Positions 23,094 to 34,218 of a stretch of DNA of 64,000 nt are shown piece after piece. The stretch comes from Ryuthela nishihirai (Eukaryota; Arthropoda; Arachnida; Araneae; Heptathelidae), in NCBI GenBank assembly GCA_038380435.1, contig JAWZYU010000017.1, positions 25,791,283-25,855,282 of the forward strand, read 5' to 3'. The notes beneath the pieces were generated by a model. That model saw nothing but the letters and a program-made list of their open reading frames with translations, was not told the DNA's origin and did no database searches. The position numbers and the translations under genes are program-made. How positions within the stretch are numbered: the stretch's first letter is position 1; each line of letters begins with the position of its first letter.

Positions 23094-24307
23094 TTAGTTG
23101 AAAGCTACTATGAATTTTTGGCTTGGTAGCCTGGCTGAACAACAAAGTTGCTAAAGAATGTAACAGCTGAGAGTTGTACCAGATAGTAAACATTTTGTGT
23201 GGGGAAAATATAGAATGCCATACAGGGATTGAGGGATAGATATGGTAAGATTATTGGAAATGATGATTTTTGTCAGGGAAAAATGGGCTGAGCATTTTGG
23301 AGATGTTCTAAACAATGTGGTTAGATTCCATTGTAATGAGTATAAATATATTGACTTTAATGTTGACCCTGTATCACAGTGTAAAATTTCTTTCCTCATA
23401 TCAAAATAAAACTGCACCCCAGAGGTGAATGAAATTATTATTAAAATGCCTAGATCTGGGAATATATATGTTGTCACGTGGTTGATTTAATTTTTAACCT
23501 TTTTTTATGATAAAGGTGTTTCTAAGGATATTACTAAAGCTATTTTATCCTTATTTTCAAAAAAGTAATTAGTTCTTGAATAATTACAAGGGAATCAGTC
23601 TTCGTTTCGTTACAGGTAAAGTTCTTTATATTGTATTGTGTTTAATAGATTTAAGAATTTGGTTGATGGATAACTTTGTTATGAACAATGTGGGTTCAAA
23701 AGTGGTAGCAGATGCATAAATGAAATATTTTCATTTTGGAAGATTTTTAAGTAATATTTATAGTTTCAAAACTTAGTGAACTAGCTTTGTGGATTTAAAT
23801 AGGCTGTTGATTGTCATAATTTGTGATTGATCATGTGATCATAAACATAAGTTATCTAACATAATAATGGCTCTTTATAATAACACTGAGTCACATGTGA
23901 GAATTGATAAGTCTTCTAGCAATTGATTTAGCATTACTATTGGAGTTAAACAATGCTGAATTTTATCTCCTTTTCTCTTTAGTTTGATATGTGACAGGTG
24001 TATGTTAACAACCAGTTCACTCTACTGAGAAACTCTGAATGATATGAAGCGAAAATATTGTCATGAGATGTCAAAACCACAACTTTGCATTGCATAGATA
24101 ATAATATAATAAAGAGCAATTTTGTGGTTATTGATTTTTAGATTTTTTTTGTTTTGCATAGTGAAAATGGGTAATTAACTGGACACTGAGCTTCAAAAAT
24201 TTTTAACAGCTGGCTCACATGAGCTGGGTCCAGCACACCACTGGTTAGAGATTATGTTGTGAGGAATTCATTGCAAGGGAGAGATTGGATCCTTAAATGG
24301 TCTAAAG

Positions 24308-25009
24308 CAGAGAATGACAACATACAGACTGCAGTACTTTTCAAGTAGCCTAAAGATCATTTGAGCTTTTTAACATAAAACTGTCCTGCCAGCAATATTG
24401 GTGATCAATAAATTTGTAAGTAACAATGTAAGAAAATTTGTCATTATTGTTTCTAACAGGACACAGTGGTGACAATGTAAAACATATTGTAGTACTATAC
24501 ATTGCTGCATGAATGTTTCAATGCTTGCAGCTGTCTTTGTTCCACAGGTCATGCAGTTGTCTTTACCCCTCAGTAGCATAGGGCCATGTAAGGACACCAA
24601 GAACTACTACTGTGAAGTAGATTTTATGGCAAAAAAATGTTAAAAAATATGATGCTCTGATTGATATTTTTAGATAATATTTTCTGTTTATTTGTACATA
24701 TGTAAGAGTTTTTTGGTATTTTTTCAATTATTCAAATATGATTTTTATTTAAAATATAAATAATTACAAAGATATGCACATTTAAAATTTTTTATAATAA
24801 TGGATCAATGTATAAAAAAGCAATTTTTTTGTACGTATTGTACTTCCTCCTAATCTGTCTAGCCCTACTTACTTACAAATTCTATGCTTCTAATGTGACT
24901 TGTTACAAAGTTCATGAGGCTCATTTACAAATGTCATGATTCTAGTGTGTCCTGCTTACAAATTTCATGATTCTGGTGTGTCCACATCCAAAAAAGTTGC
25001 TGACCCCTG
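24308..25009. mobile_element. hAT-type non-autonomous element
   Basis: The right end AAAAAAGTTGCTGACCCCTG and left end CAGAGAATGACAAC are diverged inverted repeats of the CAGGGGTCAGCAAC kind typical of hAT elements. The flanks GTCTAAAG (24300-24307) and GTCTGGAG (25010-25017) form the 8-base target duplication expected for hAT. The host LINE reads across when the element is removed. 702 bp, no transposase domain recognised. Confidence 0.8.
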
Positions 25010-25805
25010 GTCTGGAGAATTTAAGATTTCTGAACTAGATTATGCTGATGATTTAGCCATTGTGACAAATGATATTGATGAACATTTTTATTAGAGCTGT
25101 TGATGAGACTGATTATAGAGTAAGTGAGATAATAAACAATAAAAAATTATTTGGGCAGGTTCTTTTGACTTCAGTTCTTTTGAATGACTCTACCCTTGAG
25201 AAACTTTCTCTGTTAATTATCTTGGCAGTTATGTAACAAATACTGGTGATGTGCAGCTTGAGATAAGCAGAAGAATAGGGATTGCTGCTGGAACTTTTAT
25301 TAATAATCTATATAAATTGCAAAACAAAAAATTACATATAAATCTGGAGACTAAAATTTGGCTATATTTAATAGTTTGTCTTATCTAAAGTTGTATGGTG
25401 GCAAAACTGGATAATTTGCAAGGAAGATAACAGTAAATTTTTGATGTCTTTGATTCTAGATGTTTGCAGAGTATCATGGTTTGACTTTGTAAATAATAAT
25501 GATGAGGTTAGTCAAAGGAGTCGGTAACCATGTTTGAGCAGCATGTTGTATAGAGAGAGACTGTGTTGATTTAGCTATGATTCCCATATGCATAACTACA
25601 GATTAGCAACTAGAGTTATGAACAAAGTGCTTTAGAAGCCCCAGAAAAATTGGGAGACCTAGGATGCAATGGTGTCAAACAGGATCATGTTAGAATTGGA
25701 CTGTAGTGACATAATGTGAGAGCTGTAGCCCAGGATAGACATGTTTGGAGTATTACAGTTTGATGGGACCTCAATAGCCTATGGCTGCTTGAGGATTATG
25801 TATGT

Positions 25806-26388
25806 TTGGCTATGTATGCTTGATTTCATTCATAATAAAAAAATTGTTCCATTACCTATATATTGTAAGTTAGTAGAAAAAATTTGCATTTGAAATAAGA
25901 ATCCGTTACTTAATTATTGCAAGTTATCTGACCATTGAGTTACCAGTCTCCAATCCAGGTTGAAAGAAGCATCCACATGGCTTTACTTGTTGATTAGCAG
26001 AATCCATTTAATGTCACTTAGATGGTAATATTATGTCCCATTGTGCTAATCCAGCATTGTAAGTGAAACATTTGTTGGTGGCTGATAAAAGTAAATTGGC
26101 ATTGAGTGGGTAGCATATTGTTCCAAAGTTGCTCAGCTGGATGTTTGGCATATCATGTGCAGAATTTGTTGTAAAGATTTGCACAGTTCAAAACTGAGTA
26201 TCTGAATTAAGTATGAAATTCATCATATTACAATTAAATTTCCATTTTTCTTAGTAGTTCTTGGTTTCTGCTCAAGGCATATGAAAGTAAATTGTGTTTA
26301 ATTTTCTGCTGTTATGTGTTGTATTCTAAGCACAGATTTAATTGAATATATTTGGTAGATATATTTAATGTATTTATATTTGTTCCAG
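25806..26388. other. Intron 2, 3' part: no recognised element
   Basis: Unremarkable AT-rich sequence leading to the T-rich acceptor tract TATTTATATTTGTTCCAG. Confidence 0.55.
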
Positions 26389-26638
26389 ACACATTCACTG
26401 TCTTTCCGGAGGGCAGTTGTTGGTAGAAGGAAAAACTTTGACGAGTTATTAGCTGATCATCGAGCAGCCAAAGAAGCATCTGTTAAAGCAACCAAAGCAC
26501 AGGCAGCATTAGTCAAAAGAAGTCCATTAGTATCTCAGAGTAATGACCATAATACTTCTGAAAACCAGTCACCATTGTCAGAAAGGAGTGATATAAGTGG
26601 TACTTCTGTGCCACTGACAAGTACAAAAGCTAATATAG
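26389..26638 (+). CDS. ATXN7: Ataxin-7 exon, end of zinc motif and SCA7 basic helix
   Basis: Acceptor TTGTTCCAG/ACA, donor ATATAG/GTATTT; 250 bases, phase 0 in and phase 1 out. It starts THSLSFRRAVVGRRKNFDEL (residues 215-234), continues LADHRAAKEASVKATKAQAA, and then becomes Ser-rich (SPLVSQSNDHNTSENQSPLS). His216 completes the C-X10-C-X5-C-X2-H motif begun in the previous exon. The RRAVVGRRK-FDELLA-H block is the hallmark that separates SCA7 proteins from other zinc fingers. The open frame runs on past the donor for about 17 codons into the intron before a stop; that extension is not part of the protein. Confidence 0.96.
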
Positions 26639-28414
26639 GTATTTTATTATTTTCCAAACACTTGATTATAGTAAACTCCAATAAATGAAACATATTTTAA
26701 GGACTGTTTAAAAAAATGTTATTTAAATGGTATTGTATTCTTGTCAAGATATAACTGCTATTGTTGGGTCAGTTGATTCATAGGTGAATTTACCAATTTA
26801 AGGTGAGAATAAGAAAAGTATTTTTGCGAGAGCCATTTAATTAAGAGAATTAAATGTGTGCAGGTAATTTTGTTAACATAAATATTCATCAAGAATGCAT
26901 GGGTCAAAATGGCTCATGATATCAGTCAAACAATTTTTTAATATACAACATTATGATGACTTCCTTGTAATGATATTGTTAAAATAGTGGCAGAATCATT
27001 TTACAAATTTTCAGAAGTAAATCATTTGTAAAATATAAACTAATTATTTATATCTCTAAGGAATTTGTCCTGATGTTTGGAGTTTGCACTTCTAGACTTC
27101 TGATACTGTTACTTATAGAGCACTAGTGACCAACCTGTGGCTCACCAAAGTTCTAAGAATGGCCTGCAAACTACTGTAAAAATGTCAACCCCAGTGCTGG
27201 AACTGATAAAAATGCTCTAATACAGATGGATTTCTGATATAGCTATAGTACATGGTTTAAATATTTCTCATCAAAAGCACAGATGAATAAAATGTGCAAA
27301 TCTTGAAATGTATGTGGACAGATGTAATCAAATTTAAGAGGAAAACACAGAGATAATGTGATAAATTATGAAAATTTGGGTCAAAACAATTTGTATATAT
27401 CCTGAGAAAATATATTTAAATGCAAGATATATAGTTAGGGATGTGACCCTTCTAGCATCAATGTGCAGGCCTCATAACTCTTAATTTATGCCTGTCAGGA
27501 AGATAATCCAGAGAATGGAGGGTTAGGTGAAGAGCTTTTAACCTACAGTGTTGGGTTTCTGAAACTGAACTCCCTGTGGTGGCCGAATTTATTTTAAAGT
27601 GTTTTCAGAAAATAAAATAAACAACTTTAGAACTTCATCCTGAAGTAATTAATGAGCAGAAATATGTCATGTTATATATCATGAAATGTCATGAAATATG
27701 TCATATGTCATGAAATATGTCATGTTATATACCAAAAGAAAGTGCATTTAATTGTGCTTAATAAAATGGCAAAAATTCGAAGAAAAATAAATAAGTTAAA
27801 TTTTTGAGAATCTTTTTTTAAAACATTGCAAAATTTTACTGCATTTTTCCCACTTTATCTTTAGTAAAATTTCAAAAATATATTTTTTCCCTGTTTTTTC
27901 TATATTATGTTATTCTCCTAATATAAACAGTTCATAATATTTTGATTATTGCTTAAATCTTTCATATTTCGTTTTTTCTAAATTATTTAGTCATGCATAT
28001 TCTTAGACTTTTGACGATCGGCAAACTCTTAAGTCTAAGTAAAACAGTATTATAAAAAATAAATTTGCTTTGAAAACTAGATAATTTAAATAAGAAATGA
28101 AAAATATATCAGAAAAAGTGATAAAGAACTATGATAAACAATTAAAAAAATGTTTTGAAGCATTTAAAGTTTAATCGATGCACTGAACTTAGGAACGAGT
28201 CGCTTTATTATGAGCTGTATTATTATGACTGAACATGCTCATCTGACTCAAATAGATTTATTTTTAAACTTTATCATAATTTTTTCAAGTAGAATTAACA
28301 GGCAAAAAATTTATATCATAGATTTAAATGTTTTTTTTGATATTTAATTAGAAACAGTTGAAAAAAATTCATATTTCTATTCAAAAATTTTTTTTTCATA
28401 ACCTTGTACTGTGG
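26639..28414. other. Intron 3, 5' part: no clear element
   Basis: AT-rich. A short tandem ATGTCATGAAAT-type repeat lies at 27665-27735. A CCAACCTGTGGCTCACC stretch at 27132 recalls hAT ends but no partner end was found. Confidence 0.5.
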
Positions 28415-28915
28415 GAGAGAAGCTTCAGTCTCTGATCACTAGAATTGGAAAGATGAAAGTGATTCTTCATGCTGTGGCATGGTAAAGGGCTCATCTTCCC
28501 AGGGCATCTAGAGATGTTCTATTGGGTTGAGATCTGAAGAGAATGAAGACTACTTCATTCACAGGATATGTTCTTCACCAAGATATTGGTTGGTCAGTCT
28601 TGCTCTGTGTGGTCATGATTAAGAGGAAATCACCACATACTGAACCGTATAAGGCTTGATATAGGAATTAAGGATCTCATCCTTATATCTTGGGGCATTC
28701 ATAGAACCTCCATTCAAATACATGGATATTGATTTCTTTAACTTCTTCACTTCCTCTAAATATCTGATGAATTGTGCTCTACAAAGCTTATTATTCTCTT
28801 GAAGAATTGGATGTAGTGCTTTTGAAAGAGCTTTATACTTAAGAGCTGTGGTAACATCATTAGATGAGTTTAACTGTCCATGGCTTTTTGAGAAAAACAA
28901 AAGAGTGGCATGCTA
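28415..28915 (-). pseudogene. Tc1-like transposase C-terminal remnant
   Basis: Minus-strand reading gives YLNGGSMNAPRYKDEILNSY then IKPYTVQYVV. After a short gap come PHRARLTNQYLGEEHIL and, in another frame, FSSDLNPIEHL, the block before the last catalytic Glu of Tc1 transposases. The second Asp block (DDNAP-) is deleted or scrambled. No terminal repeats assigned. Confidence 0.78.
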
Positions 28916-28959
28916 TTTGTCATGACAGTGAAGGCCTTACTATTGTTAAAGTAAAATTT

Positions 28960-30765
28960 AAATGGCACTGCAGAACTGGCCAGGCATAGCACCTAAAGTC
29001 TGACCCTGCCTTCTCATGGTGCAGACCATTAGTACTTTCCAAAAGAGATACTCTTGTTTAAGGGAATGGAAGGGGAGGGCTGCTAGATCAGTGTGGTCTA
29101 CTGATTAAGACTACTATGGCTACTTTTCTTTTTTTTTTCCTACCTTGCTGAGGAGTGGTCAACTACACAGGGTTCTAACATATACATCAGCCAGAATGAA
29201 ATAATGGCTCTGAGCTTGATTATGGATCCTGAATTTACTGCACTGGTGGGCTTCTGTTCAGGGAAAGTCTTCTGCTGTGTTTTCTGTTTGTTTGTTTGTG
29301 GGTTGACAGCCCCCAAGTGAATAGATTCAAAGAATACATTATATTGGCTGGCAGATAATCCTGATCAGGTGCCATCGCAGGTACCTAAACTCTTGTTTCT
29401 ATGAGCATCGTCAAACCTATAATGGAGGAAGTCTTTCAGCCTTTAGTAATGGGGAGGGGGGCACTATGCCTACAATTAGGGGGCTGTTTGATATTGTTAG
29501 CACTTCCTCTCTCAATAAACATAATTTCTTTAAACATCCCGCTAACCATTTTCTCTCTACAGGTTCTTGGAATGTGTGGACTCTGAGCAGAGATTCTAAT
29601 GATGTCCTCACATGAGAATTTCACTGTTATAACTTAGATATTCTCGACTTGCAAGATGATAATAACCAGATGGACAGATAAAGGTCAGGTACTTAAAAAT
29701 AATCTTAAATTTCTCTTTTCACAAAGAGCAGATGAAAAGCATCTTCAAGGCTTTTTGAAGCAGCATCATTAGCATGTTTGCTTCTCAGCAGACATGCTAG
29801 TGATGTTCTTCTAGGATATGAGTGCATTAATGAAAGGTTTCTTACAGCTAAATTTCAGACAAGCATTAAAGACTTGAATGCTATCTATTGTTTTATCCCC
29901 ACTGAGGACGCTGATGAGGATGAGAGAGAAAAGTTTATGAATAGCTTCAGGAAATTTTGAACTGTCAAGATATTTATACAGTGATTATGTGTTAAGGTTA
30001 AGTGTCTGTCAAGAAAAGAGATATTATCCTTGTTCTAGGTGACTTCAATGCCAAAGTTGGTACTGACTCTGACCTTTGGGGATGGGTGATAAGTCCCTTT
30101 GGTATTGATAGCTGCAATGACAGTGGGCAATGTCTCCTACAGGTAAGTAAACTTAATTGTTTGAGAATAATTAACACTTATTACAAATACCGTGACATAC
30201 ATAAGTACATATGGGTTTTAACAGATGTGCTGCGTAAGAACATGATTGATTATATATTAATTAACAGCAAATGGGCTAGTTCTGTTAGGAATACCAGATC
30301 ATATAGGGAAGCTTAAATTGTATCTCACCATTGTCTTGTTACAAGTGTCTTGCAACTTAAACTTAAGGTATTGGGCTAAGGTTAAAAAAAGTTACCTTTG
30401 ACACTGAAGCTCTGAAACATGATAGGCTTCTTAGTCATTATGACAGTTATAGTTTGCTTAATACTGAAGTGAAGAATGGGTCCGTTTTAAACAGGCTTTT
30501 CTTGAAACTAAAGGAGGCAAAATTATTTGAGTGATAAGGACTGGAGCTTATTATGGAAAGAAATAACTGCAGGAATATCCTTAATCAATATCCTACTCCT
30601 AACAGAAAGTATTACAAAGAGCTTAATAAATGTGTAAATAATCAGTTAGCAGCTGATAAGAATCTTTGGCTTGAGGGCTAGGCTGACAAAGCTGAGGAAA
30701 CAGCTACACAGCATAACAGCAGAGAGCTGTGCCAGATAGTCAATGTTTTGTGTGGTAGAAAACAG
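28960..30765 (+). mobile_element. LINE copy, 5' part and endonuclease, plus strand
   Basis: Colinear with the reverse complement of the large LINE from its 5' non-coding part (28960-29390) onward. It includes SWNVWTLSRDS at 29560, the endonuclease start normally reading W-NVRTL. Next come LLSRHASDVLLGYECINERF (29780 region), LVLGDFNAKVGTDSDLWGW (30030 region; GDFNA holds an endonuclease active-site residue) and NTYYKYRDIHKYIWVLTDVL with MIDYILI (30165-30265). The copy stops inside the region before the RT. Several in-frame stops. Confidence 0.87.
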
Positions 30766-31030
30766 ATTCTCCCTCAACAGATGTCCACCAGTGGCTCAAA
30801 TCCATAAATCAGTCCAGTCTATAGGTATAAATGGTCAGCACCAGGACCCTGTGAAGTTGACCACTCCTCAGAAGGGTTAAAAAAAGGAAAAAAGTGGCCA
30901 TAGATGACCAGATCAGTAGGCCACACTGAACTGGCAGCCCTCCCCTTCCGTTCCTTTCCAAAAGAGAATATCTCCTTTGAAAAGTGCTAATGGCTTGCAC
31001 CACAAGAAGGCAGGGTCAGACATAAGGTGC
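30766..31030 (-). repeat. Inverted copy of the LINE 5' segment
   Basis: This stretch is the reverse complement of 28960-29250, and matches 16310-16575 in the same orientation (shared TTGACCACTCCTCAG, CTGCACCACAAGAAGG-type blocks). It directly follows the truncated LINE, so the element begins and ends with the same segment in opposite orientations. Confidence 0.8.
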
Positions 31031-31303
31031 TAGACCAATCTTTTACATACTTAAATATTTAAATTTGCTCTCTGCATTTGATAAATTCTCAGAAATTTTA
31101 AGATAAAAGCCTTTTCACAGTATAATCCTTTAGCTGATGATTTTTAGGTAAAATAAAAGTATAACATTAAAAAAGAAAGTTTGTTGAACTAGATCAGAAC
31201 AGTGACATTCACTCAAATAAAAGTATTGAGTTCTGAATAGCTTGTTACTTGATATTGTTTTAATTGTTTCTTAATTATCAACCAAATTATTTATCTTCCA
31301 TAG

Positions 31304-31421
31304 GGCCCAATAAACTGAATGCCAGTTCCTCTAGTGGTCACTTCAGATCTTCAGGGGCAACATCAATATCTTCACAGGCTTCTCATAAAGCTGCCACAGC
31401 TCAAGGCATTCCATCTAATAG
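31304..31421 (+). CDS. ATXN7: Ataxin-7 exon, Ser/Ala-rich linker
   Basis: Acceptor TTATCTTCCATAG/GG, donor TCTAATAG/GTAAGT; 118 bases, phase 1 in and phase 2 out. Encodes G-PNKLNASSSSGHFRSSGATS followed by ISSQASHKAATAQGIPSN-R. No domain; a flexible Ser/Ala linker after the SCA7 domain. Support comes from phase match to both neighbours and strong splice signals; sequence conservation is weak here. Parts of both its boundaries are copied at 31890-31951. Confidence 0.85.
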
Positions 31422-31552
31422 GTAAGTAAAAGTTTTTTTTTTTAAGAAATATTTTAATGAAAGTACTTTAATAACTAACACCAATACAAATTATTGGCAA
31501 GTAAAAGTAGCACTGATAATTGTAATCTCAGCTTTGCAATATGTCTTTTAAG

Positions 31553-31632
31553 TATACAAGATGCTGCTTAACCTTTGTGCCAATTAGCTGGGAACTTTTG
31601 ATATATAATATCTGTAATGCTCTAAACATGGG
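31553..31632 (+). repeat. Direct repeat, unit 1
   Basis: About 80 bases (TACAAGATGCTGCTTAACC ... TGCTCTAAACATGGG) recur nearly unchanged at 31807-31889. This copy lies immediately before the SINE-A; the other interrupts it. Confidence 0.85.
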
Positions 31633-32150
31633 GACAGGGATTGTCTCAGTATATAGTGAGCGAGGCTCATAATCTGCAATTCCTAGGAATGTCTCAACTA
31701 TATTAGTGTTCAGATTTATCTCTGCTAATCCCTACCTTACCCTCAGTGAGAAAGTAAACATCATTGGACTTGGAAAGGCTGCTCTCTGTTGGATGTAATG
31801 TTAAGTTATACAAGATGCTGCTTAACCTTTAAATGTGCCAACCAGCTGGGAACTTTTGTTATATAATATCTGTAATGCTCTAAACATGGGTATTCCATCT
31901 AATAGGTAACTTCTTTATCTTCCATTTACACCATTTCCATTTATCTTCCATTTCCAGACACATTAAGGAAAGCCATATCCTGTGTATGTTAAAGAACACA
32001 TTGGATTAGCTTGATGGGAGGCTACCATATGTCTCCTAACAGCTACCCAGAGGGTCCCCTACCCCAAACTTTCTCATGAGTCCTTGTGATGGGGATCATT
32101 TAGCCCATTGTGTACAAAAAAGGGATGCTCAGAGGTAAAACAATCCAACT
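31633..32150 (+). mobile_element. SINE-A interrupted by ~160 bp of filler DNA
   Basis: A decayed head (TTGTCTCAGTATATAGTGAG, CATAATCTGCAATTCC) leads into the body, which breaks after GGATGTAATGTTAAG and resumes at about 31967 with GGAAAGCCATATCCTGTG, ending AGAGGTAAAACAATCCAAC. Confidence 0.8.
31803..31966 (+). other. Filler DNA copied from nearby sequence
   Basis: First comes a second copy of 31553-31632. Then an 18-base match to the donor edge of the upstream exon (31892-31909 = 31408-31425), two matches to its acceptor tract (TTTATCTTCCAT, at 31915 and 31939 regions, as at 31290-31301), and a 13-base match to the acceptor of the earlier exon (TTCCAGACACATT, 31952-31964 = 26383-26395). It looks like several short template copies joined together. 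Confidence 0.6.
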
Positions 32151-32452
32151 CTAATCACTGATATTTGAAATATTAAATTGAGTTCCAAATAGTATTTAAA
32201 ATGTTATGTTTGATTTTATTTTTAATAATGTTACTCTAAAATTTGTAGACACAGTAACTGACTTGTTAAAATAGTCTTCTAGAATACAGTTTGGGAACAC
32301 TAACCATAGCTACCAAATATCCATAATTCCATGATCAGTCATGATAGCCTGAGTTGCATAAAACTTTGAACTGCCAAGCCAAACCATGACATAGCTCTCT
32401 TGGTTTAATACATCAGCTCTCTTGGTTTAATATGCCAAGTACATCCAGACAG

Positions 32453-32741
32453 TGCAAAATTCCCCGCCCTGCCCACGGTCAGAAGGGGACACCGATGGGC
32501 TTGGAAAGGCCGCTGTCTGTCGGATGGGACTTTAAGCCATGGCCCCGTGTGTGGAAGAGCCATACCCTGTGCACGTTAAAGAACATGCTGGATGGCCTTG
32601 ACGGGAGGCTACCATCTGTCTCCCAACAGCTGTTCCAGTGGGTCCCCTCCCCCAACCTTCTCTGAGCCTTCAGGGTCCATGTGACCTGGCCATTTAGCCC
32701 ATGGTGTGCAAAAAAGTGCCGCTCAGAGGTAAAACAACCCA
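32453..32741 (+). mobile_element. 5'-truncated, well-preserved SINE-A
   Basis: Lacks the tRNA-like head and starts inside the body at TGCAAAATTCCCCGCCC; it ends AGAGGTAAAACAACCCA. Flanked by a perfect 12-base duplication, ACATCCAGACAG (32441-32452 and 32742-32753). Close to the best-preserved copies elsewhere in the window. Confidence 0.93.
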
Positions 32742-32753
32742 ACATCCAGACAG

Positions 32754-34173
32754 CTTTGCTCTTGTTTCCAGACTTTGTGTTTTAGTTCCTGTTTAACGTT
32801 TTTGGGATGTGATTTTTAATAATATGCATGTTTTTTTTCCCCAATAAAAGCAAAATCATCAAAACTGAATTATTTCCCTGTTTTTTTTTCTTATTATTTT
32901 GAAGTTTGTTGTAATAAATTTATAGTGTGTTTTATTTAATTCATGATTAAACTAGCTTTTTGTGATAGTTTCATTTCTGAAGCACAATTTTTAATAAGCA
33001 GTTCTGGAAATAAGCATAATTTTGGTGCTATTCCAGAAAAAGCAACAAATTTCATGATGTAAGCCAGTGTTTTCCAATCTTTTTCTGTTACTATCCCCTA
33101 ATACAGTTTTTAGGGTCCTAATCCAGCACTTATCACACTTTTTTAGGCTAATTACCCCCTTTATGAGTTTGATGTCAAAAATATAATGGTGGACTTTAGA
33201 AAATCAATATATAGGGAAATAATATACATATTTAGAAAGTAATATTTTAATTGAAAGTGTACCTCAAATAGTTTTGAACGTAATTAGTGATTTCCACATG
33301 TACATTGCTTGTGACCCTGTATATGTCTAATCAGTATTCCATTTATTGCCATACATACTACAGTACATATATATCTTGTTACTTATGCAGCTGCTTCTCT
33401 TATTCTTGCTTTCAAGGGATTAGGGTGTCAAATTTTGTCCATGTAATAATTTTTTACAAAGCTCCAGAGGAAAAAATTCAAGAAGTGTGTCAAATTGGGG
33501 CTCTTTTGTGGTCATAGAATTGAACCACTCCTGCCAATCCATGTCTCGGGAAATGTTACACTAAGAACTTCCTGAGAATATGGTGGATGTTCTTATCTTT
33601 GTTTTGTCCTTCGGTGGCACCTGTGAAACTGTTTGAACCACTCCTGCCAATGTGTTTGAGTGAGGGAATGTACAGGTATAACATTCAATGTGATGCCTTT
33701 TATTATTTTGGAACAGTGCATCCCAAAACCCTCAACATTATTTGTCAGATGTTCTGTATTAAGTTCTGTTTTAGCAAAAAATCATCACTTGTTACTGGGT
33801 TTTTTTAATGTGTACTTCCTATAATGAGAGTTCACTTACCATTGAGTTTTTTCATCTAAGAGGTATTTGAGACATGATTTAGAAAATAATGAATTAAATG
33901 TTACTTTGTACCAACTATTTCTACATGTAAGCAAACTAAGAAATGAGAGACCAGAAGTCTCTTCCATGCTCCCTGCCAATTATACACATAGACAGAATCT
34001 TAAATTAGAGCTGAGAAATGGCTAATCTGTTTTTAGTACAATACATGAAACTTCATTTTTTTTAACAATAGAAATATCTTATTTAAAATTTTTTATATAA
34101 ATATACTCCAAAAACTTATATTTTAGAAGTGTTGAAATAATACCTTTTTAATTTATGATGAATTTCTACTGGA
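32754..34173. other. Intron 4: no clear element
   Basis: AT-rich. CAGTGTTTTCCAATCTTTTT at 33066 recalls a hAT end, and TGAACCACTCCTGCCAAT occurs twice (33521 and 33636 regions), but no element could be delimited. Confidence 0.45.
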
Positions 34174-34218
34174 GGTGTTGCAGGGATATTTTATGGCATA
34201 AAATATCCCTGCAACACT
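34174..34218. repeat. Perfect hairpin
   Basis: GTGTTGCAGGGATATTTTAT pairs base for base with ATAAAATATCCCTGCAACAC around a 3-base loop. Confidence 0.85.

Larger units (their letters stand above)
22690..25805 (+). mobile_element. LINE copy (RT and 3' end), plus strand, with nested insertions
   Basis: Follows the same LINE as 11806-16600 and 28960-30765. It has a shared segment CCATTTTAAACAGGCT (22768 region), a degraded RT core (LNNYKGISLRFVTGKVLY, 23570-23630) and an intact-looking catalytic LDYADDLAIVTND at 25033-25071. The 3' part has VCRVSWFDFVNNNDEV, YRLATRVMNKV and a GCCTATGGCTGCTTGAGG terminus. Interrupted by a SINE-C (22958-23093), an unidentified piece (about 24005-24230) and a hAT-type MITE (24308-25009). 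Full of stops and frameshifts. Confidence 0.85.

Noticed and set aside
27121..27200. hAT element end (CCAACCTGTGGCTCACC)
   Set aside because: Only one degraded end is visible; no partner end and no 8-base duplication found.
31892..31912. A second functional donor/exon
   Set aside because: Only the last exon bases and donor are copied, inside an interrupted SINE; no acceptor places it in frame, so it is treated as filler DNA.
33063..33720. hAT-like element starting CAGTGTTTTCCAATC
   Set aside because: No convincing right end; the doubled TGAACCACTCCTGCCAAT does not define borders.
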